Shown here piece by piece: positions 1-7,979 of a stretch of DNA of 64,000 nt (within the stretch, counting starts at the first letter, position 1; every line of letters begins with the position of its first letter). The stretch is from Rhodospirillales bacterium (lineage in GTDB: Bacteria > Pseudomonadota > Alphaproteobacteria > Rhodospirillales > Casp-alpha2), in assembly GCA_017640505.1 (NCBI GenBank), contig JAEPQO010000003.1, forward strand, positions 372,001 through 436,000. Direction: 5' to 3'. A program made the position numbers and the translations under genes. Under the pieces are notes generated by a model that was given only the letters and a program-made list of their open reading frames with translations, was not told the origin of the DNA and ran no database searches.

Positions 1-170
1 AGGATGACGCCGTTTTTCGTGCGGTTGAAGAGGGTCACGCCGTAGGTGTCTTCCAGCGCCTGCAGGTGGAGCGTGACCGCGGGTTGGGTGACGTTCAAGG
101 CATCGGCGGCGCGGCTCACGCTCTGTTCGCGGGCAACGGTATGAAAGGCGCGGAGCTGGATGTATTTCAC
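1..170 (-). CDS. LysR-family transcriptional regulator (N-terminal part, cut by window edge)
   Basis: The 56 visible residues form the winged helix-turn-helix of a LysR-type regulator: they start KYIQLRAFHTVAREQSVSRA, followed by AADALNVTQPAVTLHLQALE and LFNRT. A GTG start at 170 fits because the conserved helix begins directly after it. The effector-binding domain lies outside the window. The gene is divergent from the AllA-like/PhnZ-like pair at 292, so control of that pair is the natural guess. The effector cannot be inferred. Confidence 0.9.
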   Translation of the reverse strand, partial: MKYIQLRAFHTVAREQSVSRAADALNVTQPAVTLHLQALEDTYGVTLFNRTKNGVI

Positions 171-192
171 CGGCGGTCTCCTTGCCCAAGTT

Positions 193-226
193 ATAAGTTT
201 TTATGACAAATATTTCTATAAATATT
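193..226. promoter_or_regulatory. AT-rich dyads between the LysR gene and its divergent target
   Basis: Two inverted repeats lie in the 121-base divergent gap: ATAA-N4-TTAT at 193-204 and AATATTT-N4-AAATATT at 209-226, the latter with perfect seven-base arms. AT-rich dyads in such gaps are typical LysR operators. Assignment to this regulator is inference. Confidence 0.5.
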
Positions 227-291
227 AATTAGACTGTCACACGGCCGGCGTGACACTGTGCGACCATCATCATCCGCACCAAGGAAACCAG

Positions 292-960
292 ATGTCCAAC
301 GCGCCTGTTGAAAATCCCGAGACCATCGGCGTTATCGATATCCCGATTGTCCGCGCCACACCCGAGAACCTGGAAGGTCTCGGCGTGATGATTTCCGATC
401 CCGACGAGATCGCGGTCGAGATCGTCTGTTGGCCGCAGCCCGGTTGGCGCACCATCGATCCCGGCACGGGGGACGAGGGCGGCACCACCGAAGGGCTGTT
501 CGAATTCTGGTGGGAACACAACGTGCTGCACGCCCGCAATAATGCGGTCGACGACCAGTACGTGATGGCCGCCGATGCGCGCTACCCGCAGGCCTTCGAT
601 CCGGACATCGCGAAAGCCCTCGCCGACGCGGATGAATACCGTGGCGCCGCGCTGCTGTTTCACGCCAATTACCACCCGGACGGCGGGCAGCTTTTCTTCC
701 CGCAGGATACCGCGCCCTTTGTCGTGCCGCTGGCGCCGCCCGTCGGCGACGACGTGAAGCCGGAAGATTTCACCGCCTACTGGTTCGACGGCACGCAAGG
801 GCTCTATATCCATCCCAACGTCTGGCACGAGACCATGTTGCCAACCCTGAAGCGCACCACGTTCTTCGACCGCCAGGGCAAGGTGCATGCCCGCATCAGC
901 GTCGATTTTCCGGGCGAGTTCGGCGCCTATCTGCGCTGCCCCATGAAACTGGAGGACTGA
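292..960 (+). CDS. Ureidoglycolate lyase (AllA)-like cupin protein
   Basis: A 222-residue protein of the ureidoglycolate lyase/AllA cupin type. Its C-terminal half carries the family-like stretch YWFDGTQGLYIHPNVWHE (about residues 163-180) and ends in FPGEFGAYLR. The ATG at 292 is preceded by AAGGAAA, which makes it better than a GTG further upstream. It overlaps nothing and lies four bases before the PhnZ-like gene, so the two are probably co-transcribed. No allantoin or ureide genes are nearby, so the ureidoglycolate reaction (to glyoxylate and urea) is doubtful here. The partner suggests another small-molecule lyase or isomerase role. Confidence 0.65.
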   Translation: MSNAPVENPETIGVIDIPIVRATPENLEGLGVMISDPDEIAVEIVCWPQPGWRTIDPGTGDEGGTTEGLFEFWWEHNVLHARNNAVDDQYVMAADARYPQAFDPDIAKALADADEYRGAALLFHANYHPDGGQLFFPQDTAPFVVPLAPPVGDDVKPEDFTAYWFDGTQGLYIHPNVWHETMLPTLKRTTFFDRQGKVHARISVDFPGEFGAYLRCPMKLED

Positions 961-964
961 CAGC

Positions 965-1540
965 ATGACGGACGTCACCGTCGATACGATCTTCGAGGCG
1001 CTCGAAACCGCGGGCCACGTGCGTTACGGCACCGAAGCGATTTCGGAACTGGAGCACGCGCTGCAGATCGCCGATCTGGCCGACGAAATGAGTGGTGATC
1101 CGGAACTGATCGCCGGCGCGCTGTTGCACGACATCGGCCGCGTTGCCGTGCGTCAGGAAGACGTGTCCGATACGCTGGTGCCCGACCACATGGGCAAAAC
1201 CAACGACGGTGCCAAGGGGCACGACACCGTGGGCGCCGACCTGCTGGCCGAGATTTTTCCGGACCGGGTGCTGGCGGGGATCCGCCTGCATGTCGCGGCG
1301 AAACGTTACCTTTGCACGGTGGAACCCGAATACCGGGACAGGATTTCCGACGGCTCCGAACTGACGCTGAAAATGCAGGGCGGGCTGATGGACGATGGTG
1401 AACTCGAAGCCTTCCGCGCCATGCCCTATGCCGACGATGCGGTGCAAATCCGCCGCTGGGACGATCTCGCCAAGGTGCCGGGCAAGCCATCCCGCCCGCT
1501 GGAACACTGGCGCCCGCTGCTGGAATCGCTGATGCGTTGA
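965..1540 (+). CDS. PhnZ-like HD-domain mixed-valent diiron oxygenase
   Basis: A 191-residue HD-superfamily protein resembling PhnZ, the oxygenase that cleaves 2-amino-1-hydroxyethylphosphonate to glycine and phosphate. Visible hallmarks are YGTEAISELEHALQIA (the lid Tyr and Glu, then a metal His), LLHDIG (HD pair), a later HDTVGADLL, HVAAKRYL (metal His and a substrate-contacting Lys region), and QGGLM followed by RRWDDLAK. Length matches PhnZ. The hydroxylase partner PhnY is absent from the window, so the substrate may be a different phosphonate or polyol. It probably forms an operon with the upstream AllA-like gene, under the divergent LysR. Confidence 0.75.
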   Translation: MTDVTVDTIFEALETAGHVRYGTEAISELEHALQIADLADEMSGDPELIAGALLHDIGRVAVRQEDVSDTLVPDHMGKTNDGAKGHDTVGADLLAEIFPDRVLAGIRLHVAAKRYLCTVEPEYRDRISDGSELTLKMQGGLMDDGELEAFRAMPYADDAVQIRRWDDLAKVPGKPSRPLEHWRPLLESLMR

Positions 1541-1571
1541 CCGCGCCGCCGGGCGCGGGGACACTCGCGCC

Positions 1572-2327
1572 ATGGTCTCGACACTTGTCATTCAATCCGA
1601 TGCACCCGCCGTGCCGGGCATCGTGCAGCGCGCCACGGAAAGCGTGCGCGGGTGGGCGGCGGCAAACGGTTTCGATTACGCGCTCAAACACGACGACCTG
1701 TTCGACCTGATCCCGCGGGCCTGCCTGGACGCCGCCGGCCCGCGCAAGCAGATGGCCGCCGACATCGCGCGGCTGGCATGGATACAGGATGAGCTGGACC
1801 GGGGCCGCGGCCGTATCGTGTGGCTGGATGCGGATGTGCTCGTGTTTCGTCCCGGTACCCTCGATATCGAGGTGCCGGACGGCTACGCCTTCGGGCGCGA
1901 ACACTGGGTGCAGCCGGACAAATCGGGCAAGCTCAAGGTCTTCAACAACGTGCACAACGCGTTGCTGGTGTTCACGCCCGAAGGCCGCGCGACGTTGGAC
2001 TTTTACCGCGAACAGGCGCAGCGGATATTGCTGAGCGCCGGGCCGGACGTGCCTGCGCAGCTCGTTGGACCGAAGCTGCTGACGGCGCTTCATAACGTGG
2101 TGCGCTTTCCGCTGACCGCCGTTGTCGGCATGGCGAGCCCGCTGGTCCTCCATGATCTGGCGTCCGGCGGCGGCGGGGCCTGGGACAGGCTGCGCGCCGC
2201 ACATGGCGACGGTCTCGCGGCCCTCAATCTCTCGACCTCGCTCCTGGGCACCACGACGGACGGCGTCGCGGTGACGGAAGAACTGCTGGAGACGGCGGTG
2301 CGGCGGTTGCAACAGGATCCCGCGTAG
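1572..2327 (+). CDS. Putative glycosyltransferase-like protein
   Basis: A 251-residue protein with WLDADVLVF at about residues 83-91, a DxD-type nucleotide-sugar/metal motif as in GT8- and GT34-like enzymes, followed by a segment FNNVHNALLVF that resembles the acceptor-side loop of such folds. There is no signal peptide or membrane segment. It starts 31 bases after the PhnZ-like gene and could be the last gene of that unit. Acceptor and donor are unknown, and the family assignment rests mainly on the DxD context. Confidence 0.5.
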   Translation: MVSTLVIQSDAPAVPGIVQRATESVRGWAAANGFDYALKHDDLFDLIPRACLDAAGPRKQMAADIARLAWIQDELDRGRGRIVWLDADVLVFRPGTLDIEVPDGYAFGREHWVQPDKSGKLKVFNNVHNALLVFTPEGRATLDFYREQAQRILLSAGPDVPAQLVGPKLLTALHNVVRFPLTAVVGMASPLVLHDLASGGGGAWDRLRAAHGDGLAALNLSTSLLGTTTDGVAVTEELLETAVRRLQQDPA

Positions 2328-2332
2328 GAGAA

Positions 2333-2440
2333 CCTCCTCACCTGTCCTCTCCTCCACGGGTGGAGGAGAGGGGCTCTCGTATTCACGGCGGTCTGCAACA
2401 ATCCCTCTCCCCTGACAGGGGGAGAGGTTAGGTGAGGGGG
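2333..2440. repeat. Dispersed palindromic repeat, family A copy 1
   Basis: About 108 bases: CCTCCTCACCTGTCCTCTCC at the left, a short hairpin on each side, a variable centre, and GAGAGGTTAGGTGAGGGGG at the right. The whole element is an imperfect inverted repeat of two smaller hairpins. Further copies lie at 12072, 26480, 27543, 29704 and 30195. Confidence 0.9.
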
Positions 2441-2492
2441 CTAACGTCTCAGGCCTGTTTCCACTTCCCGATAAGTACTTTAGCATCGCTCT

Positions 2493-3245
2493 ATGCTCGA
2501 TCCCGTCCTCCTCGCCATCGTTTTCGCCACGTTCCTGCTGGCCGGCACCGTCAAAGGCATTATTGGCCTCGGCCTGCCGACGATCTCGCTGGCGCTGCTG
2601 ACCGTGACCACGGACCTGACGACGGCGATGGCGCTGCTGCTGGTGCCGTCGTTCCTCACCAACCTCTGGCAGGCGATGGTCGGCGGTAACGGGGCGGTCA
2701 TCGTCCGGCGCATCTGGCCCTTTCTGTTCATGGCGACGACAAGTGTCTGGGTCGGTGCGACGGCGCTGACGCGGGTCGACCTCGCGCTGCTGTCGGCGTT
2801 GCTGGGTCTGTTGCTGATGGCCTATGCGGGCCTCGGTCTCGGCGGCGTCAGTCTCACCATCAAGCCTGCACGCGAGGCCTGGGCGGGGACGCTGATCGGT
2901 GCCACCAACGGCGTGCTGACCGGCATGACCGGGTCGTTCGTGGTGCCGGGTGTGATGTTCCTGCAGGCGATCGGTCTGCCGCGCGACATGCTGATCCAGG
3001 CGATGGGCATGCTGTTCACGATGTCCACGCTGGCGCTTGGTGTCGCGCTTTCCGGCAACGGCCTGCTGACGATGGATCAGGGGCTACACTCGGCGTCGGG
3101 TGTGCTGCCCGCGTTCGCCGGCATGATGGTCGGCCAGCATCTGCGCAAGAAACTTTCCGAGGACGCCTTCAAACGGGTTTTCTTCTGGGCCCTGCTGGCA
3201 CTCGGCGCCTATATCGCCGCAAGCGCGCTGGCCGGGAGGCTCTGA
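2493..3245 (+). CDS. TauE/SafE family membrane exporter
   Basis: A 250-residue integral membrane protein with about eight hydrophobic segments. It shows the family pattern of an N-terminal FLAGTVKGIIGLGLP loop and a mirrored second half containing GATNGVLTGMTGSFVVPGV. TauE/SafE proteins export sulfite, sulfoacetate or related organic anions across the inner membrane, and some act as small permeases of unknown substrate. The next gene begins one base after its stop, suggesting a transcription unit with the DUF4126 protein. No sulfur-metabolism genes are adjacent, so the substrate is unknown. Confidence 0.85.
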   Translation: MLDPVLLAIVFATFLLAGTVKGIIGLGLPTISLALLTVTTDLTTAMALLLVPSFLTNLWQAMVGGNGAVIVRRIWPFLFMATTSVWVGATALTRVDLALLSALLGLLLMAYAGLGLGGVSLTIKPAREAWAGTLIGATNGVLTGMTGSFVVPGVMFLQAIGLPRDMLIQAMGMLFTMSTLALGVALSGNGLLTMDQGLHSASGVLPAFAGMMVGQHLRKKLSEDAFKRVFFWALLALGAYIAASALAGRL

Positions 3246-3246
3246 G

Positions 3247-3957
3247 ATGGAAGGCGCCAACGCCGATGTCCTGAGCGCGATGGCGCTCGCGCTGGGCGCG
3301 GCGTGGGCGAGCGGCATCAATCTCTATCTTGCCGTGTTGATGATCGGCGGGCTGGGCGTGACCGGTGCCGTCGACCTGCCGCCTGACCTGGACGTGATCC
3401 AGTCGCCGCCGGTGCTGGCGACGGCGGGCGTGCTTTATGCGCTGGAATTTCTCGCCGACAAGGTGCCGGGAATCGACAGCCTCAACGACGCGCTGCACAC
3501 CTTCATTCGCATTCCGGCCGGTGCGCTCCTTGCGATGGGCAGCGTGTCGGGCATTGCGGAGCCGTGGCAGGCCGCCGCCGCGCTGGTGCTGGGCGGTGTC
3601 GTCACGGCGGGCTCGCACGCCGCCAAGACCGGCAGCCGGGCGATCATCAATACCTCGCCGGAGCCGTTCTCCAACTGGTTCGCCTCGATTTTCGAGGATG
3701 TGATCGTCGTCATCGGGCTGCTGCTGGCACTGTTCAAACCGGCGATTTTCCTGATCTGGCTGGCGGTCTTTGTGCTGCTGCTGGTCTGGCTGTTGCCCAA
3801 GCTGTGGCGCGGCCTCAAGGCGATCTGGGCCAGGGTGCAGGGTTTGCGCGACGGCAATCGCCCCGCCGGGACCGGCCTCGCCGCGACGTTCCGCGGGCCG
3901 CCGGAAACATCGCCGGATTCCCCGGAGGCGGGCGGGCCGCCCGCGCCGAAACCGTGA
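3247..3957 (+). CDS. DUF4126 family membrane protein
   Basis: A 236-residue protein beginning with a conserved Ala-rich segment (LGAAWASGINLYLAVL). It then has KVPGIDSLNDALHTFIRIPAGALLA and a GSHAAKTGSRAIINTSPEPFSN loop, all typical of DUF4126 proteins. Several hydrophobic helices span about residues 1-190. The last 40 residues are a Pro/Gly-rich cytoplasmic tail. Function of the family is not known. It is sandwiched between the TauE-type exporter and an exported protein whose GTG start overlaps its stop codon, so the three are probably translated together. Confidence 0.8.
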   Translation: MEGANADVLSAMALALGAAWASGINLYLAVLMIGGLGVTGAVDLPPDLDVIQSPPVLATAGVLYALEFLADKVPGIDSLNDALHTFIRIPAGALLAMGSVSGIAEPWQAAAALVLGGVVTAGSHAAKTGSRAIINTSPEPFSNWFASIFEDVIVVIGLLLALFKPAIFLIWLAVFVLLLVWLLPKLWRGLKAIWARVQGLRDGNRPAGTGLAATFRGPPETSPDSPEAGGPPAPKP

Positions 3958-4910
3958 CCGCGCGCCGCTTTTGTATCGCGCTCGTCGTCCTGACGCTTGC
4001 CGCGCCAGGGCACGCCGCCGCGCAGGGCGCCGACGAGATCGTGCTGCTGCCGTACCCCGACCGGATCGAGGCGCTGAAGGCGCCCGTCAACGTCGCCATG
4101 CGGTATCGGCAAGCGGCGCCGCGCAGCTTCGTCACCGACATCATCTGGGGGCCGGAAAAGGCACCCGGTCTTTATCGCCTCAACGCACAGGGCACGGTCG
4201 AGATCAACGCGGGCAAAGACGGCCCGGTCGTCACGCTGAAACGCGACGCGACGCAGTTCACCTTCGGTCCCAAGGTACAGGCGAAGCGAGACGCCGGCAC
4301 CATCAAGGCAGAGATCACGCCGAGCGGCGGCTTCCGGCGGATCGAGCTGGACCTCCCGGAACTCGACACCAAGGCGCACCGAGCGCAGTTCGCATTGCTC
4401 GGCACCGGGCTGATCGACACGGGCCGGGTGCCGCCGTTCGAGCGCCTGCAGACCCGTGCCGGGCCGGACGACTCGGGTGGCGGCACGCAGCTCAAGCGTG
4501 AAAAGGATGCGCGCATCGAAATCCTCGAAGCGATGCAGCCTCTTTTGGGTTTCGTGCTCGATAACGGCGAGGGCGGTGTGCACACGGGATCGCGCATGAC
4601 GGTGCTGCGGCGCGACCTAGGCGATCTTTTCCGCGACGCAGGCCCGATCCCGCTCCGCGTCGAAGGCCGCGTGATGGGGCTCAGTGAGTATGACGACCGG
4701 CGGTTCCTGGTGCTTAAACTGGACCGGGCCGAGATGGCGCCGCCGATGCGCGCCATCGTCGACGGCTACGCGCTGATCGACATCGACACCGCGCTTCCGG
4801 AAACCGTGGTCGCGACCATCGAGCTGGTCATCCTGCAGGGCACCGACACCACGGTCTTCCGCTTCGTCGAGCGGCGTGCACTTATTCCCGATCCGGAAAA
4901 GACACAGTAA
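3954..4910 (+). CDS. Exported protein of unknown function
   Basis: A 318-residue protein starting at a GTG that overlaps the stop of the DUF4126 gene (GTGA). The first 25 residues form a signal peptide ([20 protein letters not shown], then Q), so the product is periplasmic. The body is rich in charged residues and beta-prone segments, with no recognisable catalytic motif. Starting further upstream in the same frame would run antisense-like sequence through the DUF4126 gene, so the GTG is preferred. I do not recognise a family. Confidence 0.65.
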   Translation: MTARRFCIALVVLTLAAPGHAAAQGADEIVLLPYPDRIEALKAPVNVAMRYRQAAPRSFVTDIIWGPEKAPGLYRLNAQGTVEINAGKDGPVVTLKRDATQFTFGPKVQAKRDAGTIKAEITPSGGFRRIELDLPELDTKAHRAQFALLGTGLIDTGRVPPFERLQTRAGPDDSGGGTQLKREKDARIEILEAMQPLLGFVLDNGEGGVHTGSRMTVLRRDLGDLFRDAGPIPLRVEGRVMGLSEYDDRRFLVLKLDRAEMAPPMRAIVDGYALIDIDTALPETVVATIELVILQGTDTTVFRFVERRALIPDPEKTQ

Positions 4911-4923
4911 CTTACGCAATAAC

Positions 4924-4991
4924 CGTCATTCCCGCGCAGGCGGGAATCCAACGCATCAGCCGGTTTGGGCCCCCGCCTGCGCGGGGGTGAC
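4924..4991. repeat. Dispersed palindromic repeat, family B copy 1
   Basis: A 68-base inverted repeat bounded by GTCATTCCCGCGCAGGCGGG on the left and CCCGCCTGCGCGGGGGTGAC on the right, each half also able to fold on itself. Other copies lie at 7857 and 10151, and a half copy at 20976. It fills the gap before nadK. Confidence 0.9.
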
Positions 4992-5049
4992 AGTGGAGCG
5001 CGCATCAGACCTTTCCCAACGCCCGAGCAGTCGCTACCTTTCATGCATT

Positions 5050-5817
5050 ATGAAGTTTGAGCGGATTGCTTTCGTCGCGGCGCCGACGCCGGAGGCCGCG
5101 GAGGCCCGGGTCCGTCTGGCGCGGCTTTACGGCAACGTCGGCGTCGACGAGGCCGATGTCATCGTCGCGCTGGGCGGTGACGGCATGATGCTGCATACGC
5201 TGCACGACCTGATGGATCGCGACGTGCCGATTTACGGCATGAACCGGGGGTCGGTCGGGTTCCTGATGAACGAGTATGCCGAGGAAGCGCTGCCGGACCG
5301 CCTCGAACGGGCCGAGCTGATTTCGCTGCACCCGCTGCACATGGATGCGACCGATACCGACGGCAACGTGCACAGCCACCTTGCGATCAACGAGGTCTCG
5401 TTGCTGCGCGAAACCCGCCAGGCGGCGAAGATCCGCATCATCGTCGACGGTGTCGCCCGGCTCGACGAGATGATGTGCGACGGTGTGATGGTAGCGACGC
5501 CCGCGGGCTCGACCGCGTATAACCTGTCGGCATCGGGGCCGATCATTCCGCTCGGTGTCGAGTTGCTGGCGCTGACCCCGATCAGCGCGTTCCGGCCCCG
5601 GCGCTGGCGCGGTGCGTTGCTGCCGGCGAAAGCCAAGATCACGTTCGAAGTCCTGGATCCGGCCGACCGCCGGGTCAGCGCGACAGCCGACTTCCACGAG
5701 GTCCGCAACGTCGCCCGAGTCGACATCATGCAGGCGGCCAACCATACGCCCAAGCTGCTGTTCGATCCGGAACACAACCTCGAGGAACGGGTTCTCCGGG
5801 AGCAGTTCAGCGCGTGA
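5050..5817 (+). CDS. nadK: NAD kinase
   Basis: A 255-residue NAD kinase, which makes NADP from NAD and ATP or polyphosphate. The GGDG catalytic loop is in [17 protein letters not shown] (about residues 36-52). [18 protein letters not shown] and [20 protein letters not shown] follow, and the C-terminal [11 protein letters not shown] motif is present. The alphaproteobacterial short form has about this length. The ATG at 5050 precedes the conserved [10 protein letters not shown] strand; the frame is open further upstream but only through repeat B. Its stop overlaps the GTG of the AbrB-family gene by four bases. Confidence 0.95.
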   Translation: MKFERIAFVAAPTPEAAEARVRLARLYGNVGVDEADVIVALGGDGMMLHTLHDLMDRDVPIYGMNRGSVGFLMNEYAEEALPDRLERAELISLHPLHMDATDTDGNVHSHLAINEVSLLRETRQAAKIRIIVDGVARLDEMMCDGVMVATPAGSTAYNLSASGPIIPLGVELLALTPISAFRPRRWRGALLPAKAKITFEVLDPADRRVSATADFHEVRNVARVDIMQAANHTPKLLFDPEHNLEERVLREQFSA

Positions 5818-6920
5818 GTGCCTACGAGGAAGCCGAAGACCGCCCGGATAAACCGGACCCCCGAAACTGGAAACAGAGCCTGCCGATCCAACTGGCGACG
5901 CTGGCGTGGGGCTGCGCCGGCGGCTGGGTATTCTCGCTCGCTGGTATTCCGCTGGCGTGGATGATCGGATCGATGCTGTTCACGGCGACGCTTGCCGTCG
6001 CCGGTGTGCGCCTCAAGGGACCCGGCAAGAGCCGCGCCATCATGATCACCGTGCTCGGCGTCATGCTGGGCAGCGCCTTCACCCCCGACATCATGGGGCA
6101 GGCCGGCAGCTGGATCGTTTCCATCGTGATCCTGCTGATCTTCGTTGTCGTGGTGACCGCACTGCTGACGTGGGGCTTCCAGCGCTTTGCCGCCATGCCG
6201 AAACGGGAAGCGCTTCTGGCGGCGACGCCCGGCGGCTTCGGCGAGATGATCCTGATCGCCGAAAGCTATGGCATCGACGTGCGTTCGATCTCGCTGATCC
6301 ACGCCACGCGGGTCATGTTCACGGTCATGCTGATCCCGCTCTATTTCCGCATCTTCGAGGGCTACACGCCGCCTGACATTTCGCCGATGGGCTCGGTCGC
6401 CGACATGGGGCTCGAGGACAGCGTGATCCTGGTCGCCTGTGCGGCGACCGGTTACCTCGGCGCGAAGCGGCTGGGCATTCCGGCGGCGGCGCTGATGGGG
6501 CCGATGTTCATCAGCGCCATCGTGCACTTCATGGGCTGGACCCAGGCCAAGCCGCCCGGCGAACTGGTCAACCTGGCGCAGATCGTCATCGGCACCAACG
6601 TCGGTTGCCGCTTTGTCGGCGTCGAGCGTCGCCAGCTCATCAACCCGGTCGGGATCGGTATCATCGGCGCGGCGATCACGCTGGGCCTCGCCATGGGGGC
6701 GGCGGAGATGCTGCACCAGCTGACGCAGCTCGACTATCACGCGCTCTGGATTTCGTTCGCGCCGGGCGGCCTCGCCGAGATGACGCTGATCAGCCTGGCG
6801 ATGAACATCGACACGGCCTTCGTTTCCACGCACCACATCGTGCGCATCCTGTTCATCGTCATGGCGATCTCGGTGGTGACCCGGATTCTGTTCGGCAAGC
6901 CCGAACACGACGAACAGTAA
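5814..6920 (+). CDS. AbrB-family (AbrB duplication) membrane protein
   Basis: A 368-residue polytopic inner-membrane protein of the family often labelled putative ammonia monooxygenase or AbrB. It shows two homologous halves, each with a hydrophobic hairpin around a TPGGFGEM-like (first half) or APGGLAEM-like (second half) motif, here [14 protein letters not shown] and [16 protein letters not shown]. The function is unsettled: despite old names it lacks copper ligands of ammonia monooxygenase, and some members are probable transporters. The GTG start overlaps the nadK stop, indicating translational coupling. Confidence 0.85.
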   Translation: MSAYEEAEDRPDKPDPRNWKQSLPIQLATLAWGCAGGWVFSLAGIPLAWMIGSMLFTATLAVAGVRLKGPGKSRAIMITVLGVMLGSAFTPDIMGQAGSWIVSIVILLIFVVVVTALLTWGFQRFAAMPKREALLAATPGGFGEMILIAESYGIDVRSISLIHATRVMFTVMLIPLYFRIFEGYTPPDISPMGSVADMGLEDSVILVACAATGYLGAKRLGIPAAALMGPMFISAIVHFMGWTQAKPPGELVNLAQIVIGTNVGCRFVGVERRQLINPVGIGIIGAAITLGLAMGAAEMLHQLTQLDYHALWISFAPGGLAEMTLISLAMNIDTAFVSTHHIVRILFIVMAISVVTRILFGKPEHDEQ

Positions 6921-6925
6921 AAATT

Positions 6926-7089
6926 CGTCATCCCGGACACGGCTTTCCTCCGAGCGTAGCGAGGTCAGGAAAGGCAGTGATCCGGGACCCATGGCGCGGT
7001 GAGGGACAGCATTTGAAATGGGTCCCGGGTCGTAACCCTCGCACCGACGTCCTCCGGACGGTCGGCGCGGCTAACGCCCGGGATGACGA
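6926..7089. repeat. Dispersed palindromic repeat, family C copy 1
   Basis: About 164 bases bounded by CGTCATCCCGGAC and CCCGGGATGACGA, with the internal motif GATCCGGGACCCATGGCGCGG and a central ATGGGTCCCGGGTC. A second copy lies at 28963-29106, identical at both ends and in the centre but different in the spacer arms. Confidence 0.9.
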
Positions 7090-7096
7090 TTGGTGT

Positions 7097-7309
7097 TTAT
7101 CCGCAGCAGCCGGCGTCGCCTTCCTGGATGGGCGGGCAGGGGACGTTTCCGTAGGAACAGTAAACGCAGCAGTCGCCGGGCTTCGGTTTCAGCACCTTGC
7201 CGCAGCCCTTGCAGTCATAAAAATACTGGCAGGCGTCGGTCGGCATGGTTTCGGTTTCAACGTGACCGCATTCCGGGCACGTGATCGTCGATTGAAGGAT
7301 GACGGCCAT
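7097..7309 (-). CDS. GDCCVxC-domain small zinc-ribbon-like protein
   Basis: A 70-residue Cys-rich protein with CPECGH at the N-terminus, CKGCGK in the middle and the diagnostic GDCCVYCSYGNVPCPPIQEG near the end, followed by CC. This is the GDCCVxC family, some members of which carry selenocysteine. Here every cysteine codon is TGC or TGT and no in-frame TGA is present, so this is the cysteine form. The paired cysteines suggest zinc binding, a thiol redox or a metal-handling role; no function is established. It is followed on the same strand, upstream in transcription, by another zinc-ribbon gene. Confidence 0.85.
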   Translation of the reverse strand: MAVILQSTITCPECGHVETETMPTDACQYFYDCKGCGKVLKPKPGDCCVYCSYGNVPCPPIQEGDAGCCG

Positions 7310-7323
7310 TTTCCGTCCTCTAT

Positions 7324-7779
7324 TTATTTGTGGTCTGCACCGACAGCGCCATCTGCCGACGCTTCAACAATACCGCGTACGCGACCGTCTGCTGTAAACA
7401 CAGCAAGTGAAAACGTGATGAGGACGAATGCCATGCCGATGAAGTTCATTTCGCCATTCTCGAAAAGAAATAACCCGCCGGGTCGGTTATCGATCATCGC
7501 CAAGATTGCGGCAACAGCGGTCACAGAGACAAAAATGGCCAGCATCATTACGGCAATTGTTATTAGCCCTCGAATTATTCCACTGCGAAATTTAAATGCG
7601 GTGCCGCAGCTTCGGCATTGGATAAATCGCAACTTTGCCGGATTGAAATAAACGGGGACTGTTCTTCTCAGCTGAAAATACGATGTCGGTGTTTTGCAGT
7701 TCGGGCACCTTGCGCCACTTACCGCGGAAATGGTTTGTCCGAGAACAAGGGACGGCGGTTCTGAAATCATGAAGCTCAA
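7324..7779 (-). CDS. Zinc-ribbon membrane protein of unknown function
   Basis: A 151-residue protein with an N-terminal zinc ribbon (CPNCKT around residue 25 and CRSCGTAFKF around residue 57) followed by two hydrophobic segments at about residues 70-95 and 112-130. The start codon is the first of two close methionines. Ribbon plus two membrane helices is a common layout of small uncharacterised membrane proteins. It lies 14 bases upstream, in transcription, of the GDCCVxC gene and is probably co-transcribed with it. Base composition is visibly less GC-rich than the neighbours, hinting at acquisition. Confidence 0.6.
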   Translation of the reverse strand: MSFMISEPPSLVLGQTISAVSGARCPNCKTPTSYFQLRRTVPVYFNPAKLRFIQCRSCGTAFKFRSGIIRGLITIAVMMLAIFVSVTAVAAILAMIDNRPGGLFLFENGEMNFIGMAFVLITFSLAVFTADGRVRGIVEASADGAVGADHK

Positions 7780-7856
7780 GGCCGTTCATCAATCTCAAAA
7801 AGTCAGATAGGCTTCGATTGTACGTGAGAAGCCATACTCTAACAAATGTCCACATC

Positions 7857-7924
7857 CGTCATCCCGGCGCAAGCCGGAATCCAGCGTGGTAGATTGGCTG
7901 GACCCCGGCCTTCGCCGGGGTGAC
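7857..7924. repeat. Dispersed palindromic repeat, family B copy 2
   Basis: Bounded by CGTCATCCCGGCGCAAGCCGG and CCGGCCTTCGCCGGGGTGAC, with the same fold as the copy at 4924. It occupies much of the 200-base gap between pyrD and the zinc-ribbon membrane gene; the rest of the gap is AT-rich with no recognisable feature. Confidence 0.85.
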
Positions 7925-7979
7925 AAGTTGAGTCTGTATTAAGTTCTCAAACTACAAAGCTTTTAGCTGCTCATTCTAC

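Noticed and set aside
7097-7309. Selenocysteine in the GDCCVxC protein
   Set aside because: All cysteine positions are TGC or TGT codons and no in-frame TGA occurs before the stop.
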